Origin: JBNJFY01 sp051747265
GTDB taxonomy: Bacteria > Bacteroidota > Rhodothermia > Balneolales > Balneolaceae
Direction of reading: 5' to 3'
NCBI GenBank assembly: GCA_051747265.1
Contig: JBNJFY010000005.1
Location: 186,001 to 250,000, forward strand
DNA length: 64,000 bases
Positions within the stretch are counted from its first letter, which is position 1, and each line of letters opens with the position of its first letter. Positions 9,207-18,241 of the stretch are shown here, piece by piece. The notes beneath the pieces were generated by a model. That model was not told the origin of the DNA and searched no databases. It saw nothing but the letters and a program-made list of their open reading frames with translations. The translations under genes and the position numbers were made by a program.

Positions 9207-10628
9207 TTATAACTGCCCCATCGTATCCGGAGTTTGGTCGGGTACGGGAATTTTGTATTCCACATACATTTCTTCTCGAAGTTTCTCTAAATAATCCTGC
9301 ATTTTTTCGGATTGTTTCTGCTGAAGCGCGGTTTGTTTAATCATTTCATAATCATCCTTTAGGTTCGCCCGATGTTCCGGCACGCGTTGTTTCAATTGAA
9401 CTATGCGATAGGCTTTTTTTGCGGATGAATTTTCAGGAGTAAAGGGCTTAGGCTCAGAAATTTGACCTTCATCGGTCAGCAGTAAGGCGATTCGATATAA
9501 CGATGGATCCAGACTTTGCAGAGGGATCATCTTTTCACCAGTCTGTGGGTTGCTCAAGGTTCCCCCCATCTGAGCGGTTTGCTTATCATCCGAATGCTTA
9601 CGAGCCATCTGGCCAAAGGTCGCATGATCGTTGCGAACACTATCCCGGATGGCTATTAATTTTTGTTTGGCGGCCTCTTCATCACGAGCTTCATCATCGA
9701 TACTGATCAAGATGTGATTGGTGTCAATTTTTTTACCCACACGTTCATTCAGCCGGATAATGTGAAATCCAAATGAGGTTTCGACGATTTGTGATATTTC
9801 CCCGGGATTAAGTGCGGATGCCGCTGCTGAATATTCGGGCACCAAATCGGATAACGGCATTAAGGGTAACCGTCCGCCTCGACTGGCAGAAGGACCTTCA
9901 CTCCAGCGCTGAGCCATGGCTTCAAAATCTTTGTCATGATTTATCAACGAATCTCGAAGTTGCTCAGCTAGTTGACGTGCTTCCTCCCGCGCATCATTAG
10001 CCGGAGGGGGGATAGCTACGATCTGAGCCAGGGATACCCGCTCTGGAACCATGGGAAGAGAATCTCGGGGAATCTCATTGAAATACGCTTCAACTTCGGG
10101 GCGCGTAATACTCACTTTGGTTATAATATTTTGCCGCATTCGTTGAACAATCATATCCTCACGGAATTGTTCACGATATTGCGTGCGAATTTGTACCAAA
10201 CTTTTACCCAATGCCTCTTCCAGTGCTTCTTGACTACCCGCACGCTGAGTCAGAGCATCGATACGCTGATTCAACTGCCGGTTGACCTGTTCATCACTAA
10301 TGGTAACCGAGTCAATTTTAGCTTGGTCGATCAGTAAATATTTATCCACGATTGATTCCAGGGCATCGTACCAGAGCGCTTTAGAAAATTCGATCTCTTG
10401 ATCTTGTTGCTGGGAACCCTGAATGAATTCGCGCACTCGTTGATCAACTTCAGACTTTAAAATGATGTGATCATTCACCACCGTGACGATGCCATCCAGT
10501 GTAGTGTTAGCCTGTTGTGCTTGAGCTAATTGCGCATTGAAACAGCTTGCGAGTAGCACTAGAAAGCCACTCAGTAATAAGTATCGTTTAACAAGTCGAG
10601 AGGAAAAAATGGTTTCCGTAAGAATCAC
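9207..10628 (-). CDS. SurA-like periplasmic chaperone with two parvulin domains
   Basis: This 473-residue exported protein has an N-terminal hydrophobic segment, then a SurA_N-like helical region (NDHIILKSEVDQRV...). A first parvulin domain runs from about residue 185 to 290 and a second from about 292 to 395, followed by a helical C-terminus. It should assist outer-membrane protein folding as a peptidyl-prolyl isomerase. The N-terminus has both a possible lipobox (LLASC, Cys29) and a possible signal peptidase I site (AQAQQ), so lipid anchoring is undecided. Another parvulin-like gene lies 80 bp upstream on the same strand. Confidence 0.87.
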   Translation of the reverse strand: MILTETIFSSRLVKRYLLLSGFLVLLASCFNAQLAQAQQANTTLDGIVTVVNDHIILKSEVDQRVREFIQGSQQQDQEIEFSKALWYDALESIVDKYLLIDQAKIDSVTISDEQVNRQLNQRIDALTQRAGSQEALEEALGKSLVQIRTQYREQFREDMIVQRMRQNIITKVSITRPEVEAYFNEIPRDSLPMVPERVSLAQIVAIPPPANDAREEARQLAEQLRDSLINHDKDFEAMAQRWSEGPSASRGGRLPLMPLSDLVPEYSAAASALNPGEISQIVETSFGFHIIRLNERVGKKIDTNHILISIDDEARDEEAAKQKLIAIRDSVRNDHATFGQMARKHSDDKQTAQMGGTLSNPQTGEKMIPLQSLDPSLYRIALLLTDEGQISEPKPFTPENSSAKKAYRIVQLKQRVPEHRANLKDDYEMIKQTALQQKQSEKMQDYLEKLREEMYVEYKIPVPDQTPDTMGQL

Positions 10629-10708
10629 GTATTCAGTTGTTTTCGTTTTAAAAATGATTAGAAACTAATGGATATGCAGTTGGTGATCAAAGCATTAAGA
10701 TTAAGCCA

Positions 10709-11659
10709 TTACTCATCGCTATCATAAGACGTTTCTGCGCTTTGGGTATTGTTTGATTGCGTAGAATTCAATTGAAATTCCTGGATTTCATTGTTGGCTT
10801 GCGCGTTAAGGTATAGGTTTTTTACGTATGAGCGATAATGTTTACGTCGTTTTTCCATGCGCAGCCATTCCTGTATTTGGGTGAGGAGCCAATCCAGGTC
10901 TGGATGTTGGCCTTCCGCGCGTCGTTCCATAAGCTGTACAAAATGATATTGGCCGTTGACCAGCCGTATCGGGGAGATTTCTGTAGTCCCGATGATATTC
11001 AAATAGCGATTCATTAATTCGATATTTTTTACCGCGATGGATAACGGCCAAAACTGGGTTGAATTACGCAAGCTTTCTTCGGGTTCATCCCCGTACTCGT
11101 TTACCACTTCTGACCACGATTGCCCACGCATTAATGCTGCTTTGGCCTGCCTGGCGTTGGTCAAGCTGGATGTTTTTAGGTGACGAAAGCGCACGTATGG
11201 TTCATTCAGAACAAATTGTTTTTTGTTGGCTTCATAATAATTTTGAGCTTCCTGTCTGGTTATTTCCAGATCCTCTTCAAATTTACCCATAACGCTTTGT
11301 CGAAGAGCATCCACAAGTACTTCTCTGCGCATTTTTTCTAACTTGCGAATAACCGGACGTTGATTATCCAACCCCAAACGCTGCGCCTCTTGATATAGAA
11401 CCTGGCGTTCAATCCAATCTTCACGATACTTCATCAAAGCATTAACACTATCTTGTCGGTAGATAAAATCGGGGAGTTGTTCCTTGGCTTGCTCAACATA
11501 TAACACCTGATCGCCCACTTGAGCTAGGGGCGTACCGTTTTCCTGTCCCGTTTGTGGGATACATCCTGCTACAAATAATAAACTGGAGACAGCTAAAACC
11601 CTACTGTACCCAACTTTAAGAAGGGTATGTTGAATGTTATTTACCAAGTATGATAGCAT
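10709..11659 (-). CDS. Parvulin/SurA_N-like lipoprotein
   Basis: This 316-residue predicted lipoprotein has a lipobox LFVAGC, then an AQVGDQVLYVEQAKEQLP segment and a long helical region like the SurA/PpiC N-terminal chaperone domain (RQVLYQEAQRLGLDNQ). A clear parvulin active domain is not evident; the central part (FRHLKTSSLTNARQAKAAL) resembles a degenerate one. The C-terminus is polar and Asn/Ser-rich. It probably works with the neighbouring SurA-like protein in periplasmic folding. The nucleoside transporter gene ends 4 bp upstream, suggesting one long minus-strand transcript. Confidence 0.7.
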   Translation of the reverse strand: MLSYLVNNIQHTLLKVGYSRVLAVSSLLFVAGCIPQTGQENGTPLAQVGDQVLYVEQAKEQLPDFIYRQDSVNALMKYREDWIERQVLYQEAQRLGLDNQRPVIRKLEKMRREVLVDALRQSVMGKFEEDLEITRQEAQNYYEANKKQFVLNEPYVRFRHLKTSSLTNARQAKAALMRGQSWSEVVNEYGDEPEESLRNSTQFWPLSIAVKNIELMNRYLNIIGTTEISPIRLVNGQYHFVQLMERRAEGQHPDLDWLLTQIQEWLRMEKRRKHYRSYVKNLYLNAQANNEIQEFQLNSTQSNNTQSAETSYDSDE

Positions 11660-11663
11660 TCTA

Positions 11664-12995
11664 TTAATAAAGCATTCCGGCGATGGTAGCCGTCATTAAG
11701 TTAGCTAATGTACCGGCCAATACCGCCTTTAATCCAAATTCAGCTAATTCTGATTTACGCCCAGGCGCCAAGCCACCAATTCCGCCAATTTGAATGGCAA
11801 TAGAGGAGAAGTTAGCGAACCCGCAAAGCGCAAAGGTAGCCATGGTTACTGTTTTGGTAGTCAACAAGTTAGCCGTTACCATATCGGATAGTTTTAGATA
11901 AGCTACGAACTCATTAAGCACAATTTTAGTCCCCAACAGTGAGCCCATGTTTACCGCATCTTCCCAAGGTACGCCCACAACAAAAGCAATAGGAGAAATC
12001 AACCAGCCAAGGATGGTTTCAATTCGCAGATCCCCATTGGGGATGTAGGCATTTATACCTGTAAATGCACCTATTTGCTCAATGAAATAATTAAACATGG
12101 CCAATAGAGCAATGAAAGCCAATAACATAGCCCCAACATTCGCGGCCAATTTCAAACCTGTAGAAGCTCCGCTTGCCGCCGCATCAATTCCGTTGGCATC
12201 TTTGTGTTCGACTTTCATAGAAACATCGCCTTTGGTGACTGGCGTATCTACTTCCGGGTAAAATATCTTGGCAATTACCAGTGCCGCTGGAGCCGCCATT
12301 AAACTGGCACCCAATAATTGCTCCGCAAACATCAAACGCCCCACATCCAGGGCCACATCGTGCGACTGTGCGTAGGAATTACCTAACATCTGTACATACG
12401 CCGCCATCACACCACCGGCGATCGTAGCCATACCACCGGTCATCACTGCCAGCAACTCAGACTTGGTCATTTTTTCGATATACGGTTTAATAACCAGAGG
12501 CGCCTCCGTTTGCCCCACAAAGATATTAGAGATTACAGATAACGATTCGGCACCGGAGGTCCCCATCAGTTTCTGCATTCCTTTAGCCATATACTTTACA
12601 ATTCTCTGCATAACCCCGTAGTGATAAAGAACGGCAGTTAGAGATGCAAAGAATACAATGGTGGGCAAAACTTGAAATGCAAAGAAATTACCCAAGCTCT
12701 CTTCCATACCCGGACTTTTGGCCAGACGTCCAAAAATAAATTCTGCGCCTTCAGTGGTGAAATCAAGCACAATTACAAAAAAGGAAGAAACCCAGCTAAA
12801 AAACGCTTTCGGCCATCCTAAGGGAGTCCAGTATTCTGCCAAGACACGTCCTTTGAGAATAAAAATAGCCAACAAAAATTGAATCCCCAGCCCGGTACCT
12901 ACCAAGCGCCAGTCAATGGCTTTGCGGTTTTTGCTAAATAGAACGGCAAACAATACAATTGCTGCCATTCCTATCATTCCTCGTATTAAATCCAT
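11664..12995 (-). CDS. Concentrative nucleoside transporter (CNT/NupC family)
   Basis: This 443-residue polytopic membrane protein matches the CNT family, with an N-terminal segment of paired TM helices. The conserved region GQTEAPLVIKPYIEKMTKSE is next to GGMATIAGGVMAAYV, and the C-terminal ALCGFANFSSIAIQIGGIGG is typical. CNT proteins import nucleosides with Na+ or H+. Thymidine kinase is encoded 11 bp upstream on the same strand, so import and phosphorylation of thymidine or deoxyuridine are probably coupled. The ion and exact nucleoside range cannot be read from sequence. Confidence 0.92.
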   Translation of the reverse strand: MDLIRGMIGMAAIVLFAVLFSKNRKAIDWRLVGTGLGIQFLLAIFILKGRVLAEYWTPLGWPKAFFSWVSSFFVIVLDFTTEGAEFIFGRLAKSPGMEESLGNFFAFQVLPTIVFFASLTAVLYHYGVMQRIVKYMAKGMQKLMGTSGAESLSVISNIFVGQTEAPLVIKPYIEKMTKSELLAVMTGGMATIAGGVMAAYVQMLGNSYAQSHDVALDVGRLMFAEQLLGASLMAAPAALVIAKIFYPEVDTPVTKGDVSMKVEHKDANGIDAAASGASTGLKLAANVGAMLLAFIALLAMFNYFIEQIGAFTGINAYIPNGDLRIETILGWLISPIAFVVGVPWEDAVNMGSLLGTKIVLNEFVAYLKLSDMVTANLLTTKTVTMATFALCGFANFSSIAIQIGGIGGLAPGRKSELAEFGLKAVLAGTLANLMTATIAGMLY

Positions 12996-13006
12996 ATAAG
13001 ATCTAT

Positions 13007-13696
13007 TTAGCGCTTGGGTTGGTTAGTTGATGAAGAATGTTCTTGTTGAGTTCCCGATTCAGGTGTGTCTAAAGCTTCTACCGTTTTAGGGGTACTCAAA
13101 GGTTTAATTGGAGCCCCTTGTCGTTTATCGACAGGAGGACGAAAACACTGACGTGAACGAGGCTCATAGGCGTCGGCTTCTCCGACCAAAATACGATCTT
13201 CGTTATCAACTACCCGTTGGGAATAATGAGCCAATCCGCCACTTTCTGAGCAGATAGCGTGTAATTTGGTTACGTATTCCGCAATAGCCAGAAGGTGGGG
13301 CATGGGTTCAAAAGGTCGGCCCATATAATCCATATCCAGCCCAGCAATGATGACTCGTTTTCCTTCATTAGCCAAAGTGTTGGCAACATCAATCATCCGT
13401 TTATCGAAAAATTGTGCTTCATCAATACAGACCACTTTGGCATTACTGGTCAATAGAATGATTTGATCGGCTGTATCCACCGCAATGGAGGGGAGGGCAT
13501 TTTCATTATGAGATACCACCTCATCTTCACTATACCGATTGTCTACAACGGGTTTAACGATTATCACCTTCTGACCTGCGATATGCGCACGTTTCGCGCG
13601 GCGGATCAATTCTTCGGTTTTACCGCTAAACATCCCTCCGCAAATTACTTCTATCCATCCCGCCTGGGGAGACATTATGGACGGTTCATACAGCAT
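13007..13696 (-). CDS. tdk: Thymidine kinase
   Basis: This type II thymidine kinase has the P-loop GGMFSGKT, the Walker B-like CIDEAQFF and the lasso region with GLDMDYMGRPFEPM. It phosphorylates thymidine or deoxyuridine for pyrimidine salvage. I chose ATG 13696 because AGGGA lies 6-7 bases before it; this gives 229 residues. The C-terminus extends ~35 residues past the usual domain with a polar Ser/Thr/Gln-rich tail. Two zinc-ligand cysteines of the family appear at AICSES and RQCF, while the other pair is not obvious. It is co-directional with the CNT transporter. Confidence 0.93.
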   Translation of the reverse strand: MLYEPSIMSPQAGWIEVICGGMFSGKTEELIRRAKRAHIAGQKVIIVKPVVDNRYSEDEVVSHNENALPSIAVDTADQIILLTSNAKVVCIDEAQFFDKRMIDVANTLANEGKRVIIAGLDMDYMGRPFEPMPHLLAIAEYVTKLHAICSESGGLAHYSQRVVDNEDRILVGEADAYEPRSRQCFRPPVDKRQGAPIKPLSTPKTVEALDTPESGTQQEHSSSTNQPKR

Positions 13697-13974
13697 GCAT
13701 AATCCCTGCTTGGATTTAAAATTGGATGATCCCGACAACTGTGGGCTTCAAATGAAGTGAATATATCCGAGATGGGCCAAAAATAAAAAAGAAACAGCGG
13801 CGCTATCAGCCAGCCCACACAACAAATGGCCGTTATCCCGGAACCGATCCAATGCCGCAATACACAAACCATGAGCTGAAATCTATAATACGGTATGAAC
13901 CGAGGTAGACAGGATCTCCATAGACTTAGGCCCAGTGTACCAAGAATTTGACGTTTGTAACTCCAAAATTCCTG

Positions 13975-15444
13975 CTAAGTGTTTGATTGGGTTGAACTAC
14001 TACTCGTTAAGGTAATAGTGGATACTACAGCTGCCAAACCGGCGACTACAAAGGTCATTATCCGCGAAGTGATCACTTGTTCCATGCCGGTACTGATCCA
14101 GATCATGGTGAATAACATGCCCACGATAATTGTAACCAAAGCGGCTTTTCCGTGAAATCGCTCCCAGAACAAGGTGCATAGTATCACAATTGAGAATGTT
14201 CCACCAATGCCTGCCCAAACGTATCCTACAATGGTATAAATTAAATTAGAAGGGGTGATATAGGCGAGCCCCAAGGCGATGACAGCCAATACGGCAGTAA
14301 TAATCCGGGAATGATATAAACCGCTTTCCACGGTTTCTCCATTGCGCTCCAGCATCGGTTTGATAAAATTTTCTGACAACTCACTAGAGGATAGAATGAG
14401 CAAGGAATCCGCGGTTGAAATCATAGCTGCAATGGCACCGGTAATCAAAACTGCTGCGATGGAAGGTGGGAAGAGCTCTAAAATGACCGATGGCATCACA
14501 AATTCCTGATCTTCTAATCCCTGGGGACCAAAAATGGCAATACCAATCCAACCCAGAGATAGTGCTCCTACATAGGCCAACAAAGTCCATATAATCCCCA
14601 CATTGCGCCCAAACTTAGCTTGATCGGAATCCCGAATAGCCATAAAGCGCATGCTCAACTGAGGTTGTCCCCCCATATAACCAAAAAACCAGGATAATCC
14701 GCCAACAATGGTGATACCCGCGGCGAACCCGGTAGATGCTCCGGTGAGGTTACTGTACTCAGGTCCGGCCATACGTAGTGCCTCAGTAATGGAATTGGCG
14801 TAGGTCCCGGGCATCGAGGATAGTAGATAGATTCCCACAATCGGTCCCAAGACCAGGGTAACAATCATTACTATAGCTTGAATTACATCGGTGTACACAA
14901 TGCTTCGGAATCCACCATATACCGTATAGGGGATCACAATGGCGGCGGTAATCAGCATCCCATAGTTGGGATGGATGCCGAACATGGTCTGCAGTGTTTT
15001 TCCGCCACCCAGAAATTGCGCACCCACATAAAAGAAGAAGAAAAAGACAATAGTAAATCCACCCACAATGCGAATCCACTTGCCGATCGCCCCATGACGC
15101 TTAGCGATATACTCAGTGAAGGTATCTATTTCGTACTTCTCGGCCTCATCACGGAGCCGCCAAGCCAATCCCCACCAAGCCACGATAATGCCCACCATAG
15201 CCCCAATAGCTGTCCATATACCGGTAATACCCGAGGCGTAGGCAAATCCGGGTAAGCCCAATAGCGCCCAAGAGGATTCGCCTGTGGCTCGTTCAGATAG
15301 AGCAGCCACCCATCCGGGCAAATTGCGACCGGCGATATTATAATCAGAATCCGTTTTAACTTTTCGACCTTGATAGAACCCCCATAGCACCAATAGGGAC
15401 ATATAGGCGATCATGATCAGCAAGATCTGTGTCTGGTGGGCCAT
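13975..15444 (-). CDS. Sodium:solute symporter (SSS family, PutP-like)
   Basis: This 489-residue membrane protein has about 13 predicted TM helices and SSS-family features: SERATGESSWALLGLPG near residue 50, the GGFRSIVYTDVIQA segment, and a central AAMISTADSLLILSSSELSENF characteristic of PutP-like sodium/proline symporters. It imports an organic solute with Na+; proline is the closest guess but is not proven. It is the last gene of the long minus-strand block, with a 236 bp gap to thymidine kinase on one side and a 427 bp divergent gap to the helicase on the other. Confidence 0.9.
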   Translation of the reverse strand: MAHQTQILLIMIAYMSLLVLWGFYQGRKVKTDSDYNIAGRNLPGWVAALSERATGESSWALLGLPGFAYASGITGIWTAIGAMVGIIVAWWGLAWRLRDEAEKYEIDTFTEYIAKRHGAIGKWIRIVGGFTIVFFFFFYVGAQFLGGGKTLQTMFGIHPNYGMLITAAIVIPYTVYGGFRSIVYTDVIQAIVMIVTLVLGPIVGIYLLSSMPGTYANSITEALRMAGPEYSNLTGASTGFAAGITIVGGLSWFFGYMGGQPQLSMRFMAIRDSDQAKFGRNVGIIWTLLAYVGALSLGWIGIAIFGPQGLEDQEFVMPSVILELFPPSIAAVLITGAIAAMISTADSLLILSSSELSENFIKPMLERNGETVESGLYHSRIITAVLAVIALGLAYITPSNLIYTIVGYVWAGIGGTFSIVILCTLFWERFHGKAALVTIIVGMLFTMIWISTGMEQVITSRIMTFVVAGLAAVVSTITLTSSSSTQSNT

Positions 15445-15871
15445 AGCATATATATTTTTTGGATGATAGTTCCCTGACCACTGCCCAAAATAGGTGAAAT
15501 AGGCTTTTTCTCAAGTGTTAACACCTGGAACCCAAGTAAAACACAAGTATCCGGGATCCTCTAAACCTTGAGAGGAATGTGCAGAGAGGGTACACTAAAC
15601 TGGCGCAGGTATCAATCCCCCAAAAAACTTTAGGAACTTTATGCCTCCACCATTTTTCTGCCAGGCCCATTAAAATCTTACCCTAATAACTTCGGGCCTC
15701 CCGTGTGCCCGGTAAATTATCTGTGAAAGATATACCAGTGACGCTATTCTGAACACTTGCGTCAGATGGGGGCGGTGGTTTGTTGACCAGGGAAACGAGT
15801 CCGTGGTTTCTCCAAGGCGAACGTAGTTACATATCTTTTACATAACTCTACGATTTCGTAGATTGCGTGGT
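15445..15871. other. Divergent intergenic region, symporter / helicase
   Basis: This 427 bp stretch must hold promoters for both divergent genes. I see no protein-like frame. Visible structure is a small hairpin around CCTCTAAACCTTGAGAGG and a perfect inverted repeat right before the helicase start (listed separately). I cannot point to a convincing promoter box. Confidence 0.5.
15847..15862. repeat. 16 bp perfect inverted repeat before helicase start
   Basis: TCTACGA-TT-TCGTAGA is a perfect 7 bp inverted repeat ending 9 bases before ATG 15872, where a Shine-Dalgarno would be expected. It could be an operator or an RNA hairpin limiting translation. It does not match the well-known LexA boxes of E. 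coli or Bacillus. Confidence 0.6.
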
Positions 15872-17908
15872 ATGAAGAAATTTGTCCTTCAAAAAGACGA
15901 ACACCGGCAAAAACGCACTGATTACTCCCTCGAGTACGAGAACTTGCTGAACCGTCAACAAATGGATGCCGTCTTTTTCGACGACGGAGCTGCATTGGTG
16001 GTGGCCGGAGCCGGAACGGGGAAGACGCGTACCCTCACTTATCGTGTAGCGCGATTGGTAGAATCAGGGATTCCGCCCGAACAGATATTATTACTCACCT
16101 TTACGCGGCGCGCGGCCCGGGAGATGCTCAATCGGGCCAGTCAGGTACTGGATGAGCGATGTAAACGAGTGCAAGGGGGGACGTTCCATTTTTATTGTAG
16201 TCAACTGCTGCATCGCTATGCCGAAAAGCTGGGATTCAAAAATACATTTACCATTATTGATGCTGCCGATGCGCAGGATGTACTCCAATTGCTACGTACT
16301 GACTACCAGTATCACCAGCTGGATAAGCGGTTTCCCACTAAGAAAACGTTGTATTCAATGTTTTCTACGGCGGTCAATAAGCAGCAGAGTATTCATGAGG
16401 TGGTCGATGAGCAATACAGTCAGTTCATGGTGCACATCGACCGGCTGGAGCACCTCTATGGCGAATACCAGCGTTATAAACGCCAGCACCATGTGATGGA
16501 TTTCGATGATCTACTGCTGTATACCATCGAGTTGTTGGAGGAGCATCCCCAGATACGCGCCGCAGTAACCAGCAAACTGCGCTATGTCATGGTGGATGAA
16601 TATCAGGATACCAATGCGCTGCAGGCTAAGTTGACTCAATTGTTTAGTAGCCATTACGGTAATGTGATGGTAGTCGGCGATGACGCCCAAAGCATCTACT
16701 CGTTCCGGGGAGCGGATCATGCCAATATCATGGACTTTCCTGATCAATTTGAAGAGGTCAAAATTATCAAATTGGAAGAGAATTACCGATCTACCAAGCG
16801 AATCCTGGATCTGACCAATCGTCTGCTGGATCAAGCCAAATTTAAGTATAACAAACGCCTATATACCCAAAACGAAGCTGGTGACTTACCGGCACTGGTC
16901 AAAGCACCCGATCAGCAAGATCAATCACGGTTTCTAAGCCAGATGATTCTGAACCTGCGAGAGCAGGGGTATGAGTTAAACGAATGCGCGGTGCTCTTTC
17001 GCAACGGTCGCGACTCGTATGACTTAGAAGTGGAGCTGAACCGTAAGAACATACCTTTTGTGAAGTATGGAGGTCAGAAATTTTCCGAAGCTGCGCACAT
17101 AAAAGATGTGTTGGCTCACTTGCGGGTTCTGGTCAATCCTCTAGACACCATTGCCTGGAACCGGGTGCTCATGCTGCTGGATGGAATTGGGCCCAAAACC
17201 GCTCAGGATCTGTATGATTGGATCCGAAATGCAGAAGACCCCTATCAGCTAAGTCAGTCCGATCGGGCCAGCGAGCGGTATCTCAAGCAGTTGGACGCAC
17301 TCAGCACGGTTTTGCAACGCATCAAGACCGAAACGCCCACCGTTCCTGATTCGGTGGAAATCATCGTTGAATATTACACCGAATTCTGCAAAAAACGCTA
17401 CGACGATCATCCCAAACGTCTAAAAGATCTGGAAGCCTTTGTAGGTATCTCTGAAAACTATCGGACGCTTAAACAGATGCTGGAAGAGTTAGCTTTGGAC
17501 CCGATCAATCGTACCGCATTGGAAACCGAGGGTGGGGAACAGGATGAAGATCCGTTGGTATTGAGCACGATTCACTCAGCAAAAGGACTGGAATGGAGCA
17601 ATGTGTTTATTATTCAATGCCTGGATGGGGTTATTCCGTCTGGTTTTTCCGTTGATGATGAGTCCCAACTGGATGAAGAGCTACGTTTACTGTATGTGGC
17701 GTGTACTCGTGCCCAAGAACACCTGTTTTTAACCTATCCGGTAACTCATCAAACCGTATATGGAGATTATTTAACCAATCCTTCTCGATTTATCACTGAA
17801 ATAGAAGAAGAAATTCTGGAACCTTGGTTACTGGTTGAAGAGCCCAGCGAATCATCTGCATTGGAAGATACTGCCGACTCCGATTCGCCAGCTCAGCTCA
17901 CCGATTAG
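15872..17908 (+). CDS. UvrD/PcrA-like ATP-dependent DNA helicase (SF1A)
   Basis: From ATG 15872 the protein is 678 residues, slightly short of UvrD/PcrA/Rep (about 670-740). It has Walker A as GAGTGKT (residues 46-52), motif Ia LLTFTRRAAREM, motif II MVDEYQDTN, motif III VVGDDAQSIYSFRGAD, motif IV region LEENYRST, motif V LSTIHSAKGLEW and motif VI LLYVACTRAQ. It should unwind DNA 3'-to-5' in repair or replication restart. The C-terminal ~40 residues are acidic and Ser-rich. An upstream in-frame TTG (15863) overlaps the inverted repeat, so ATG is preferred. Confidence 0.93.
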   Translation: MKKFVLQKDEHRQKRTDYSLEYENLLNRQQMDAVFFDDGAALVVAGAGTGKTRTLTYRVARLVESGIPPEQILLLTFTRRAAREMLNRASQVLDERCKRVQGGTFHFYCSQLLHRYAEKLGFKNTFTIIDAADAQDVLQLLRTDYQYHQLDKRFPTKKTLYSMFSTAVNKQQSIHEVVDEQYSQFMVHIDRLEHLYGEYQRYKRQHHVMDFDDLLLYTIELLEEHPQIRAAVTSKLRYVMVDEYQDTNALQAKLTQLFSSHYGNVMVVGDDAQSIYSFRGADHANIMDFPDQFEEVKIIKLEENYRSTKRILDLTNRLLDQAKFKYNKRLYTQNEAGDLPALVKAPDQQDQSRFLSQMILNLREQGYELNECAVLFRNGRDSYDLEVELNRKNIPFVKYGGQKFSEAAHIKDVLAHLRVLVNPLDTIAWNRVLMLLDGIGPKTAQDLYDWIRNAEDPYQLSQSDRASERYLKQLDALSTVLQRIKTETPTVPDSVEIIVEYYTEFCKKRYDDHPKRLKDLEAFVGISENYRTLKQMLEELALDPINRTALETEGGEQDEDPLVLSTIHSAKGLEWSNVFIIQCLDGVIPSGFSVDDESQLDEELRLLYVACTRAQEHLFLTYPVTHQTVYGDYLTNPSRFITEIEEEILEPWLLVEEPSESSALEDTADSDSPAQLTD

Positions 17909-17910
17909 CG

Positions 17911-18141
17911 CTACGTTTTAGTGATATATTCATGCTGCTGGTAAACGTCAATTAACAGCCACAGCAATGCGTAGGGAGGAAATACCGCTGCGAAAAATAA
18001 TTTCAGATGTTTATACTTGGAATCCGGAATCTGGGATATGCCTGCAATTGCGGAAATCCAGAAAATAACCAGTAAAAAAACGGTAAGTGCAATTATGATG
18101 GATCCGATGAATCCAAAGTTGTAATAAAAAGTCTTTAGCAT
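17911..18141 (-). CDS. Small two-TM membrane protein, unknown
   Basis: This 76-residue protein from ATG 18141 (an upstream TTG at 18150 would add three residues) has two hydrophobic segments, about residues 12-35 and 48-65, separated by a short polar loop (ISQIPDSKYKHLK). The C-terminus is polar. It converges on the helicase with 2 bp between stops and is divergent from der. No motif identifies a function; its clean hydrophobic pattern supports it as a real gene. Confidence 0.55.
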   Translation of the reverse strand: MLKTFYYNFGFIGSIIIALTVFLLVIFWISAIAGISQIPDSKYKHLKLFFAAVFPPYALLWLLIDVYQQHEYITKT

Positions 18142-18241
18142 AAAATGCAATAAAAAGGTTTACATGCGTTTTAAAAGCCGTATTTTCCAGCTCGTTTATT
18201 AAGCACTCTTAGAAACGTTGTAATATAGAAAGAAGTAGTTG

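Noticed and set aside
13675..13872. 65-codon minus-strand ORF with a hydrophobic segment
   Set aside because: It overlaps the start of thymidine kinase in another frame, is Cys-rich in an odd way, and its second half is not protein-like.
15860..17910. RecBCD- or CRISPR-linked role for the helicase
   Set aside because: Motifs fit UvrD/PcrA and no defence or repeat array is present nearby.
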